Positions 1 to 6,406 of a DNA stretch of 7,523 bases are shown here, one piece after another. Where the stretch lies: NCBI GenBank assembly GCA_030631705.1, contig DAOVKQ010000023.1, forward strand, positions 1 to 7,523. The letters are read 5' to 3'. The stretch comes from Candidatus Omnitrophota bacterium (GTDB taxonomy: Bacteria; Omnitrophota; Gorgyraeia; Duberdicusellales; 4484-171). The translations under genes were made by a program, and so were the position numbers. Each line of letters opens with the position of its first letter. Position 1 is the stretch's first letter. Below the pieces are notes generated by a model, which did no database searches, had not been told where the DNA came from, and worked only from the letters and a program-made list of their open reading frames with translations.

Positions 1-386
1 ATTACCGGCATATTAATGATATGGATAACGCCGAAGCGGCTTTGCGTGAAGCTATCAATGAATATGAAGGTATGTTTCAACAAAGCGAAATAAAAAAAGA
101 TAGTGATTTATTGGCAGTATTCCTTTCATTTTGCTATGCGGAGAAAAAAGAGTGGGATAAGACGGTCGATTTACTGAAAACTTTGACCGATAGATACGCT
201 GATGATCCCCGCTATCTCCTTTCTATGGCCGCCTTATACCAGAATCTTAAGCAGCCCCAAGAGGCGGTTAAAGTATATGAACAGGTAATTCAAAAATATG
301 CTGATAACGATAAATTAGTTACCTTAGTAAAGAAGAGAATCGATTTGCTGCGAAATAACGCGTCCTTAACTGATTACAGAGATTAA
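1..386 (+). CDS. TPR-repeat protein, C-terminal part (5' end outside window)
   Basis: The reading frame is open from the left edge (first full codon at 3, reading YRHIND before the Met at 21) and stops with TAA at 384-386. The Met at 21 is therefore very likely internal, and about 127 C-terminal residues of a longer protein are visible. They form TPR-like helical pairs; recognisable pieces include LAVFLSFCYAEKKEWDKTV and YLLSMAALYQNLKQPQEAV. The segment aligns along its whole length with the last ~115 residues of the next gene: AALREAINEY matches ARKALRIAINQY, and the final KKRIDLL matches RSQIDIL. The two genes are thus tandem paralogues, so this one is probably also an envelope lipoprotein, although its N-terminus cannot be seen. 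Such proteins usually scaffold protein-protein contacts. The exact role is unknown; proximity to the exosortase suggests the same envelope or exopolysaccharide function. Confidence 0.8.
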   Translation, partial: YRHINDMDNAEAALREAINEYEGMFQQSEIKKDSDLLAVFLSFCYAEKKEWDKTVDLLKTLTDRYADDPRYLLSMAALYQNLKQPQEAVKVYEQVIQKYADNDKLVTLVKKRIDLLRNNASLTDYRD

Positions 387-455
387 TTCCTAATTACAAA
401 GATTGAAAACATTAGCTTTTTTATCGCTGAAATCATCTTTTAATCGCTGGAATCA
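371..455. repeat. Weak 20-bp-period direct repeats in the gap between the TPR genes
   Basis: ATTACAGAGATT (373-384) recurs as ATTACAAAGATT (393-404), and ATCGCTGAAATCA (423-435) recurs as ATCGCTGGAATCA (443-455). Both pairs are spaced exactly 20 bases and each has a single mismatch. The first copy overlaps the end of the upstream coding region. No promoter with clear -35/-10 boxes was found in the same gap. Confidence 0.45.
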
Positions 456-470
456 GGCGCTGGTGCTATT

Positions 471-1940
471 ATGCGACAGCGCCATAATAAAGATGTGCTA
501 ATGAGAAATGTCTATACAAATAATGTTTTGATTCTCTATTTTATCGTTCTTTTTTTAGTGCCTGTTCTTGGCGGATGCACAGATAACCGCTACGCGTCTG
601 AACGGTTGTTTTGGCAGGCAGAACAAAAAGTAGCTCAGATTGTAAATGGTAAGAAGGATAATCTCTCCAATGATGAGTATGAGCGGATTATTTCCGCTTA
701 TCGGGAAGTAATCGATAACTACCCTTTGCAAAAGTACTCACAGAAGGCCCAATCACATATTATTGATATGTTACTTTTACAGGGGAAATACAAAGAAGCA
801 GAACAGGAATTTACGGCTATGGCCGATAATTTTTCTTCGCAGCCGGAGATAGCAAGCCAGGCTTTATTTGCCAGAGGGAAGATTTATGAATATAAGGAGG
901 ATTGGCCGAGGGCATTAGAAGAGTATGAACAAGTTATCGCGAAGTACCCTCTGTCACCGCGGGGATTAGAATTACCTATCTATATTATGCGGCATTACCG
1001 GGATAAAGGGGACCAAAGAAACGTAGAAAGGACATATAAACAGGCAGTGAAAAATTACCGTGATTTATTAAAGGACTTTGAAGGTACAGATATGGCTTCA
1101 AGAGTCAAGGAGTATCTGGCTTTAGTCCATCTTTCTAAGGGTAATTTTAAGGAAACTTTAAAAGTTTATGACGATATTATTAAGGAAGATATGAACAGCG
1201 CGTTCGCGCAGCAAGCATTATTCGCCAAAGGAGATTTATATGCTACGAAAATGCGGGATATCTCTAAAGCAATGGAGGTATATGAAGGATTTGTCAGAAA
1301 ATATCCTGAGGTGAGAGCCGCTTTAGCCGCGCGCCTTAGGCTGGCAGAGCTTTATTTGAATGACGGACGCTTGGCTAAAGCAGAAGAACTTTTTTCCGCG
1401 GTGATTAACGATATTCCCGGGGAGAAAAATCTATGTTTACGCGCCCACATTGGCCTTTCTAAGGTTTATGCCCAAAAAGGATATGTCGAAAAAGCGGTAA
1501 AAGAGTACGAACTGATAGCTAAGGAGTTCCCGCGAAGCCAAGAGGCCTTAACCGTTCCTTTTGTTATTGTTCAATACTATTTAGACAAAGGATATAACCT
1601 TGAGGCAAGGAAAGCATTAAGGATTGCAATTAATCAATATAAGCGTATAACAGAGGACAATGTCCAGGATGAGGTTTACCGGGATGAAGCGGCAAATTTT
1701 CTCGCTTTATGCTACGTCAAAGAAAATTCTTTTGATAAAGGCATAGTTTTATTAGAGAAATTAGCCAGGAAATATCCGGATAATCCGATGTATTTGATAA
1801 AAATTGCCTCAGTTTATCATAATATTCATGATTTAGATAAGGCGCTGGCAATTTATAAAAAGATAGTTTCTAAATATCCTGATCATTCATATATTGTAAA
1901 TATCGCGCGGTCGCAAATTGATATTTTAGAACAGAAATAA
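471..1940 (+). CDS. TPR-repeat lipoprotein, exosortase-associated
   Basis: A 489-residue protein with a lipoprotein signal: a basic N-region, a hydrophobic stretch at about residues 18-33 (VLILYFIVLFLVPV) and a lipobox LGGC with the lipidated Cys at residue 36. The mature part is almost all TPR-like helical hairpins, many ending in a KYP/EFP turn (for example AIAKYP-like segments near 157, 276, 352, 433 and 468). This pattern resembles envelope TPR proteins such as BamD/CpoB types. There is an internal duplication: residues 131-237 align with 325-431 at an offset of 194-195. Two starts are possible. ATG at 471 gives a long N-region; ATG at 501 gives a more typical signal peptide with Cys at 26. 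Neither has a clear Shine-Dalgarno. The exosortase gene starts 7 bases downstream, so the two are probably co-transcribed. A role like PrsT, the TPR lipoprotein of PEP-CTERM systems, is possible, but this protein is, from memory, much shorter. Function is inferred only from context. Confidence 0.85.
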   Translation: MRQRHNKDVLMRNVYTNNVLILYFIVLFLVPVLGGCTDNRYASERLFWQAEQKVAQIVNGKKDNLSNDEYERIISAYREVIDNYPLQKYSQKAQSHIIDMLLLQGKYKEAEQEFTAMADNFSSQPEIASQALFARGKIYEYKEDWPRALEEYEQVIAKYPLSPRGLELPIYIMRHYRDKGDQRNVERTYKQAVKNYRDLLKDFEGTDMASRVKEYLALVHLSKGNFKETLKVYDDIIKEDMNSAFAQQALFAKGDLYATKMRDISKAMEVYEGFVRKYPEVRAALAARLRLAELYLNDGRLAKAEELFSAVINDIPGEKNLCLRAHIGLSKVYAQKGYVEKAVKEYELIAKEFPRSQEALTVPFVIVQYYLDKGYNLEARKALRIAINQYKRITEDNVQDEVYRDEAANFLALCYVKENSFDKGIVLLEKLARKYPDNPMYLIKIASVYHNIHDLDKALAIYKKIVSKYPDHSYIVNIARSQIDILEQK

Positions 1941-1947
1941 TTTAAAT

Positions 1948-2793
1948 ATGCTGAAGGGTCAAACAATTGATGTAAAGTGGTTGCTAAAAATAGGCGTTCT
2001 TTGTATTGTATTCCTTGCCTTGTTTTACCCTACTTATTCCCATCTTTTTACCCGCTTTAACGCGCGGGATTCGTACTATTCTCACGGATTCTTAATCCCT
2101 TTTGTCTGTCTTTATTTGGTGTTTCGCAAGAAAGACAAACTATTGTCCATTAAGCCCGAATCAGAACCAGCCGGTCTTTTTATTATTTTGGCCGGAGTTT
2201 TATTTTATATAATAAGTTCTTTCTTAAAAATAAATTTTTTCACCTATTTAGCGATACCGGTTTCAATATTAGGTATAGTTCTTTATTTAGGAGGCAAAAA
2301 GATTACAAAAGAACTATTGTTTCCTATATCCTTTCTTTTTTTCATGCTGCCCCTGCCCAAAGTCGTTATCATCGGTATTTCATTTAAACTTAAGTTGATG
2401 GTGGCGCAGGTAGCGACATTTTTGGCGCTAAATATGGGCGTTCAGGCCGAACGCGTAGGTTCAACAATTTATTATCCGGGAGGGGAGCTTTTAGTGGGCG
2501 ATCCTTGCAGTGGTTTGCGCTCTTTGGTAACTTTCCTGGCCTTAGGCGCTTTGTGCACACAGTTTACCAAAGCCCGTTTATGGCGGAGAACAGCATTGTT
2601 TGTTTCGGCTATTCCTATTGCCTTATTGTCTAATCTGACGCGTATAACATTTTTAGTTATGGTGAGTTATATTTATGGTGAAAAAGTTGCTTTGGGATTT
2701 TTGCATGATTTCTCAGGCATAATGGTATTTGTATTGGGATTTGTTTGTCTGATAGGAGCCAGTAAGCTTTTAAGATGTTCCTTTGTTTCGTGA
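1948..2793 (+). CDS. xrt: Exosortase (transmembrane cysteine peptidase/transpeptidase family)
   Basis: A 281-residue, strongly hydrophobic protein with about eight predicted membrane segments, the usual size for a stand-alone exosortase. The N-terminal motif YSHGFLIPFVCLYLVF (residues 44-59) is the family's conserved early segment. The catalytic triad is present in order: Cys187 in DPCSGLRS, Arg232 in SNLTRI, and His253 in FLHDFSG. Exosortases are known or predicted to cleave proteins at C-terminal PEP-CTERM-type sorting signals in the inner membrane, analogous to sortase or archaeosortase, and commonly occur in exopolysaccharide loci. There is no fused EpsI domain; the separate EpsI gene follows. 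The start lies 7 bases after the upstream TPR gene and no Shine-Dalgarno is evident, so translational coupling is likely. No substrate with a PEP-CTERM tail is in the window, so the subtype (XrtA, XrtB and so on) cannot be assigned. Confidence 0.95.
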   Translation: MLKGQTIDVKWLLKIGVLCIVFLALFYPTYSHLFTRFNARDSYYSHGFLIPFVCLYLVFRKKDKLLSIKPESEPAGLFIILAGVLFYIISSFLKINFFTYLAIPVSILGIVLYLGGKKITKELLFPISFLFFMLPLPKVVIIGISFKLKLMVAQVATFLALNMGVQAERVGSTIYYPGGELLVGDPCSGLRSLVTFLALGALCTQFTKARLWRRTALFVSAIPIALLSNLTRITFLVMVSYIYGEKVALGFLHDFSGIMVFVLGFVCLIGASKLLRCSFVS

Positions 2794-2816
2794 TAGGCCA
2801 AAGCAAGCAATGCCTA
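2794..2816 (+). other. Short inverted repeat just after the exosortase stop
   Basis: TAGGC (2794-2798) and GCCTA (2812-2816) are perfect 5-base inverted arms around a 13-base loop, starting immediately after the TGA of the exosortase gene. No T-run follows, so this is not a normal intrinsic terminator. It may be chance or the edge of an inserted repeat block. Confidence 0.2.
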
Positions 2817-2846
2817 CGCAATACGCATGACGCAATACGCGATACG
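2816..2846. repeat. Short direct repeat, ACGCAATACGC type, period 14
   Basis: ACGCAATACGC occurs at 2816-2826 and again, exactly, at 2830-2840, separated by ATG. A partial copy (GATACG, 2841-2846) follows. The repeat directly precedes the GTGAC-type array and differs from it in sequence, so the spacer holds two unrelated simple repeats side by side. It does not encode protein. Confidence 0.75.
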
Positions 2847-2852
2847 TTCTTT

Positions 2853-2970
2853 GTGACCTTGTGACATGTGACTTGTGACCTTGTGACTTTGTGTCTTGTG
2901 ACTGGTGACTTGTGTCTTGTGACTTGTGACTTTGTGTCTTATGACATGTGACCTTGTGACTTGTGTCCTT
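2853..2970. repeat. Degenerate 7-8 bp tandem repeat array, GTGACTT type, about 16 units
   Basis: The stretch can be read as 16 consecutive units of 7 or 8 bases, nearly all starting with GTG: GTGACTT, GTGACCTT, GTGACAT, GTGACTTT, GTGTCTT and one ATGACAT. Eleven units are 7 bases and five are 8. Each GTGAC contains TGA, and because the unit length is not a multiple of three, stop codons recur in all forward frames, so no peptide can be encoded here. The array sits between the exosortase and EpsI genes. Such short tandem arrays typically vary in copy number by replication slippage. A consequence for expression of the downstream gene is possible but only inferred. Confidence 0.9.
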
Positions 2971-2995
2971 GTATCAAATGTGGAGACCTGACCCC
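2971..2995. repeat. Possible dispersed-repeat (REP/IS200-like end) motif
   Basis: Directly after the tandem array comes ATGTGGAGACCTGACCCC (2978-2995). Read on the other strand it is GGGGTCAGGTCTCCACAT. From memory, strings of this form (GGGGTCAGGTCTC followed by an A/T-rich tail) occur at the flanks of REP-associated, IS200-like transposases in many bacterial genomes. I cannot verify this here. No transposase gene or clear hairpin is present, so at most this is a relic or a lone repeat copy. Confidence 0.4.
2982..2985 (+). promoter_or_regulatory. Ribosome binding site of the EpsI gene
   Basis: GGAG at 2982-2985 lies 10 bases before the ATG at 2996. This favours 2996 over the in-frame GTG at 2963, which lies within the tandem repeat and would add 11 residues of repeat-derived sequence. 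The site itself falls within the dispersed-repeat-like motif. Confidence 0.65.
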
Positions 2996-3625
2996 ATGAA
3001 TAATAAGAAATATTTTGTTGTTATAAGCATACTCCTGGTTAGTTTAGTTTTTATTTTTATCATAGAGCAGGCTAAGGGGAAAGTTAGTTATACAGCCAGT
3101 TTGAAAAATATTCCCTATCGTATCGGGGAATGGGAAGGTAAAGATGTCTCAGTGTCAGATAGGACATATGAGATTCTGGAAACCAGAGATGTGCTTGTTC
3201 GTGAATATACGGACAAAGAAGGCGATTCAGTAGCCTTAGCGATTGTTTATTCTGATAATAATCGCGATTCATTCCATCCTCCGGAATACTGTTATTTAGG
3301 AGGCGGCGCCCAGCTTATAGAAAAAGGAAAAGACGTGATTTCTTTGGATGGCAATATGATGTTTTATATGAATAAATTGGTAATGAATCCGGTAAAAAAT
3401 GGCCTCAGGGTATGGTACTGGTATTCTGTGGGCGATAGATTTATCGCTAATTATTATGTCCAGCAGCTGCTCTTTTTGTGGGACGCCTTACGGGGCATAA
3501 ATAACGGGGGGGCTTTGATACGTGTATCGGTAAGAGGAAATAATCCGCGAAGTCTGGAAAATAAAGCCAAATCATTCATACGCCAGATGCTGCCGTCTTT
3601 GCGTGATATATTTGTAACTTCTTGA
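2996..3625 (+). CDS. epsI: EpsI family protein (DUF3485), exosortase partner
   Basis: A 209-residue protein with a single N-terminal membrane anchor (about residues 5-23, FVVISILLVSLVFIFII after the MNNKK start) and a globular domain outside the membrane. Family features are IPYRIGEWEGKD at 39-50, the HPPEYCYLGGGAQ motif at 94-106 with His94 and Cys99, and LRVWYWY at 137-143. EpsI proteins accompany exosortases or are fused to their C-termini; they were named from methanolan (exopolysaccharide) biosynthesis loci, and their biochemical role is not established. The conserved His and Cys suggest an active site. In relatives I recall a Trp after the glycines (GGGW/GxGW); here it is Ala105. The start at 2996 is chosen for its GGAG site. 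It is separated from the exosortase gene by a 202-base repeat-rich spacer, which is unusual for this pair. Confidence 0.9.
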   Translation: MNNKKYFVVISILLVSLVFIFIIEQAKGKVSYTASLKNIPYRIGEWEGKDVSVSDRTYEILETRDVLVREYTDKEGDSVALAIVYSDNNRDSFHPPEYCYLGGGAQLIEKGKDVISLDGNMMFYMNKLVMNPVKNGLRVWYWYSVGDRFIANYYVQQLLFLWDALRGINNGGALIRVSVRGNNPRSLENKAKSFIRQMLPSLRDIFVTS

Positions 3626-3632
3626 TCATCAA
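3622..3632. other. Small palindrome TTGAT-C-ATCAA over the EpsI stop codon
   Basis: TTGAT and ATCAA form perfect 5-base inverted arms around a single C, overlapping the TGA at 3623-3625. It could be an operator-like half-site pair in the 77-base gap before the kinase gene, but a match this short is also expected by chance. No strong sigma-70 promoter is visible in the gap. Confidence 0.15.
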
Positions 3633-3702
3633 TCTGTTATAGGCGTATTTTTCATATTTTGTGATTGGATAAAATAGTTTTTTCCGTAAAGCTTGATTTT
3701 TT

Positions 3703-4956
3703 ATGAGAAAAAATGGTATATCTAGGTATTTATCGCAAAACTGTTCAAATTATATGCCTATTTTACCGCTTAAAACCGAGACCAGAGAGCTTATTTCCTT
3801 AGGCCTTGACCGCTGTATGGACGCGGTTGGCGCCCGTTCGGGATCGGTATTCATTTTCGATAAAAACCGAAAAGAGTTAGTTTTACAAGTAGCAAAGAAC
3901 CCTGAAGGTAACCATTTGGAAGGGATTCGCTTTCGCTTAGGAGAGAGCATAACCGGAAAAGTCGCTCTTAAAAAGAAGCCTTTGCTAGTCAGAGATATAG
4001 ATAAAGAGAACTTTTTAAAGAATGTGCCCCGCTATGACCATTATAAATCTAAGTCTTTTCTTTCTGTGCCGCTGGAAGCTTTAGGAGATTTAATCGGGGT
4101 GGTAAATATTACTGATAAGCCCCGGGGTCTTAGTTTTGATGATGATGATTTGCGAATGGTCTTAAATATCGCCAAGTATTTAGGAGTTTCCCTTTTCAGC
4201 TTAGATAGATATTTAGAAAAACAAAGCAAGGTGAATGAGAAGTTGGCTAAAGAGCTAAAAGAGCTAAAGGCCGAGCACGCGAATTGCGAGAGGCTATCTT
4301 CTTTTGCTAAACTTATGGGAGGCTTGGTGCATGAGATTAACAATCCCCTGGATGGAGTCATTCGCTATGTAAACCTTTCGTTTGACAATATGCAGCAGGG
4401 AGGGGCGGCAAGAGAATATTTGCGCCATGCCCGAATCGGCTTAAGTAGGATTGCTAAAGTTATAAGGTCGCTTTTGGATTTTTCCTGGAGCCTTTCTTCA
4501 TCAAGCGGCGATATTGATATAAACCGGATGATTGAAACAGTTCTTTTTAGCTTTAATAATCAATTTGTTTCTAATAATGTAGAGGTAAAGCAATCTCTTT
4601 CCCCCAACCTGCCTAAATTCCCCAATTATAAGTTAAAGTTAGTATTTGCCAATATCATAAAGAATGCCTGTGAAGCAATGGAACACGGCGGAGAATTAAC
4701 TGTTTATTCAGCGCTTAGCAACGGTAATCTGAAAATTACAATAAGCGATACCGGTGAAGGAGTGCCTAAAGAGTTACGGGATAAAATTTTTGAGCCGTTT
4801 TTTACCACTAAAGCTTTAGGTGAAGGTTCCGGTTTAGGATTAGCTATTTGTTATGAAATTATTCACAGATATAGAGGAAATATCTCTGTTGAGGGTGAAG
4901 CGGATAAAGGAACAACTTTTATAATTGAATTACCGCTTAAGGCAAGAACACAATGA
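3703..4956 (+). CDS. Soluble GAF-domain sensor histidine kinase (NtrB-like)
   Basis: A 417-residue kinase that autophosphorylates on His and passes the phosphate to the regulator encoded next to it. Domain order: GAF at about 22-165 (with [19 protein letters not shown] and [11 protein letters not shown]), a charged coiled-coil linker at about 168-198, a HisKA dimerisation domain with H-box [13 protein letters not shown] (phospho-accepting His210), and an HATPase domain with N-box [10 protein letters not shown] (Asn321), G1 SDTGEGVP (Asp349), F-box FEPFFTTK (363-370) and G2 GSGLGLAI (375-382). There is no signal peptide or membrane segment, so it should be cytoplasmic and sense an internal cue through GAF; the ligand is unknown. 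PrsK, the kinase of PEP-CTERM systems, has a GAF domain but also many N-terminal membrane helices, which are absent here. The ATG at 3703 has no clear Shine-Dalgarno. The stop overlaps the regulator's start (ATGA), indicating coupled translation. Confidence 0.93.
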   Translation: MRKNGISRYLSQNCSNYMPILPLKTETRELISLGLDRCMDAVGARSGSVFIFDKNRKELVLQVAKNPEGNHLEGIRFRLGESITGKVALKKKPLLVRDIDKENFLKNVPRYDHYKSKSFLSVPLEALGDLIGVVNITDKPRGLSFDDDDLRMVLNIAKYLGVSLFSLDRYLEKQSKVNEKLAKELKELKAEHANCERLSSFAKLMGGLVHEINNPLDGVIRYVNLSFDNMQQGGAAREYLRHARIGLSRIAKVIRSLLDFSWSLSSSSGDIDINRMIETVLFSFNNQFVSNNVEVKQSLSPNLPKFPNYKLKLVFANIIKNACEAMEHGGELTVYSALSNGNLKITISDTGEGVPKELRDKIFEPFFTTKALGEGSGLGLAICYEIIHRYRGNISVEGEADKGTTFIIELPLKARTQ

Positions 4957-6344
4957 GTAATAAACGTATTCTTATAGCTGATGATGAGCCTCTAACAAGG
5001 CAATCGCTTTATGAAATACTGAAGCTTGAAGGATATAGTGTTTCTTGCGCCGCGGACGGCCGGGAGGCGTTGTCTTTGGTTGAGGCTAACCATCCTGATA
5101 TAGTCATTAGCGATTTAAAGATGCCCAAGCTGGGAGGTTTAGAGCTATTAAGGGAGGTTAAAGCTATAGATGGTAATATTTCCGTGCTTTTAATGACCGG
5201 TTATGGCTCTATCGATACAGCGGTTGAAGCGATGAAGGAAGGGGCTTTTGATTATATTACTAAGCCTATTTTGGATAAGGAAATAAAGATTATTATTCAG
5301 AGGATATTTGAACAAAAAAGAATTCTCGATGAGAATAAATTTCTGAAGAAAAAATTAGAACGCGACAGCCGCCATAAATTTTATGATATAACCGGGCAAA
5401 ACTATAAGATGCGGAAAATATACAATCTTATCGAAACAGTCGCCCCTACAAACGCGAACGTTCTTATACAGGGCCAGAGTGGAACAGGAAAACGCCTGGT
5501 CGCTCACGCCATACACTCTAGCGACTCTATCAGGAAAGACAAAGCTTTCATAGAGGTAAGCTGCGGGGCGTTGCCGGAGACTCTCCTTGAAAGTGAACTT
5601 TTTGGCCATGTTCGCGGCGCCTTCACCAGCGCGGTTAAAGATAGGCAGGGAAGGTTTGAGGTCGCTGACGGAGGTACCATATTTTTAGATGAAATCGACG
5701 CTTTTAGCCTAAAATTACAAGTTAAGCTGTTACGCGTTTTGCAGGAGGGAGAGTTTGAAAAAGTAGGGGATACTAAGACCATTAAGGTGAATGTGCGGCT
5801 CATTGCCGCTACCAATCAGGATTTAAGACAGCTGATAAAACAAGGTTTATTCCGCGAAGATTTATATTATCGATTAAATGTTATTCCTTTAGATATTCCG
5901 CCTTTAAAGGAAAGGTTAGATGATTTACCTTTATTGGTAGAACATTTTTTACATAAATGTTCAAAAAAAATAAACAAAGATATTAAAGATATATCCGATG
6001 AAGCCATGGAAGCGCTTAATTTATATGAGTGGCCGGGTAATGTAAGAGAGCTTGAAAATGTCATCGAAAGAGCTACGATATTATGTAAAGGCAGAGTGGT
6101 TGAAAAAGAAGACCTGCCCGATTCGATACTGGAAATGATCTCTCCTTCCGCCGCCGGCAGTTTAAGGTCTAGAAACGCGGCTATTAACCTTAAAGATGCT
6201 CTCAGAAGCTCCGAGAAAGCGATCATAATGAATGCTCTGGAACAATGCAGCGGTAACCGGAAAAAAGCCGCGCATATCCTGGGAATTAACCGCACGACTT
6301 TATACAATAAGATGAGAGAGTATTGTTTGTTAAAAAATAATTAG
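4953..6344 (+). CDS. Sigma-54-dependent response regulator, NtrC family (receiver-AAA+-Fis HTH)
   Basis: A 463-residue transcription activator. The receiver domain (about 4-118) has acidic residues in ADDE (9-12), phospho-acceptor Asp54 in ISDLKMP, Thr82 and Lys104. A helical linker (about 115-140) leads to the AAA+ domain (about 145-375): Walker A GQSGTGKR (174-181), sigma-54 contact loop GAFTSA (222-227), Walker B GGTIFLDEID (240-249), sensor I LIAATNQD (283-290), the FREDLYYRLNV segment (300-310) and WPGNVRELENVIERA (360-374). A Fis-type helix-turn-helix ends the protein (about 420-457, GNRKKAAHILGINRTTLYNK). It should use ATP to remodel sigma-54 holoenzyme at enhancer-dependent promoters. 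Its partner is the upstream kinase (4-base overlap, AAGG about 10 bases before the start). It resembles PrsR of PEP-CTERM systems by architecture and context, but that name cannot be proven here. The loop reads GAFTSA instead of the usual GAFTGA. Confidence 0.95.
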   Translation: MSNKRILIADDEPLTRQSLYEILKLEGYSVSCAADGREALSLVEANHPDIVISDLKMPKLGGLELLREVKAIDGNISVLLMTGYGSIDTAVEAMKEGAFDYITKPILDKEIKIIIQRIFEQKRILDENKFLKKKLERDSRHKFYDITGQNYKMRKIYNLIETVAPTNANVLIQGQSGTGKRLVAHAIHSSDSIRKDKAFIEVSCGALPETLLESELFGHVRGAFTSAVKDRQGRFEVADGGTIFLDEIDAFSLKLQVKLLRVLQEGEFEKVGDTKTIKVNVRLIAATNQDLRQLIKQGLFREDLYYRLNVIPLDIPPLKERLDDLPLLVEHFLHKCSKKINKDIKDISDEAMEALNLYEWPGNVRELENVIERATILCKGRVVEKEDLPDSILEMISPSAAGSLRSRNAAINLKDALRSSEKAIIMNALEQCSGNRKKAAHILGINRTTLYNKMREYCLLKNN

Positions 6345-6371
6345 CTGCCTTTTAGTCTTTGATTTCAATTT

Positions 6372-6406
6372 AAATCCCAAAAAAACAGTTATTTTTTCGG
6401 AGATTT
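6372..6406. terminator. Possible hairpin between convergent genes
   Basis: Imperfect inverted arms enclose the loop CAGTTA (6386-6391). AAAAAA (6380-6385) pairs with TTTTTT (6392-6397). Beyond one mismatch, CC (6377-6378) pairs with GG (6399-6400), and past a bulged A, AAATC (6372-6376) pairs with GATTT (6402-6406). It overlaps the rpoN stop codon and lies between two convergent genes, where a bidirectional terminator is expected. The stem is AT-rich and no T-tract follows on either strand, so it is not a classical intrinsic terminator. Confidence 0.3.

Noticed and set aside
21..386. The Met at 21 as a true gene start
   Set aside because: The frame is open to the window edge and the sequence aligns with the C-terminal end of the longer downstream paralogue, so the start is off the window.
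2853..2970. CRISPR array
   Set aside because: Units are only 7-8 bases with no spacers; this is a simple tandem repeat.
2963..2995. GTG at 2963 as the start of the EpsI gene
   Set aside because: It falls within the tandem repeat and adds repeat-derived residues; the ATG at 2996 has a GGAG site at good distance and gives a clean membrane anchor.
3649..3675. Sigma-70 promoter before the kinase gene (TAAAAT at 3670-3675)
   Set aside because: No acceptable -35 box at 16-18 bases; the best candidate (TTTTCA at 3649) has only 15 bases of spacing in AT-rich sequence.
387..3702. Sigma-54 (-24/-12) promoters in the intergenic gaps 387-470, 2794-2995 and 3626-3702
   Set aside because: Each GG on the + strand was checked for GC ten bases downstream and none matched, so no site is claimed.
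3750..6307. Long open frames on the minus strand under the kinase and regulator genes, and at 3084-3272
   Set aside because: They overlap well-supported genes, have low-complexity composition and show no recognisable domains; they are shadow frames.
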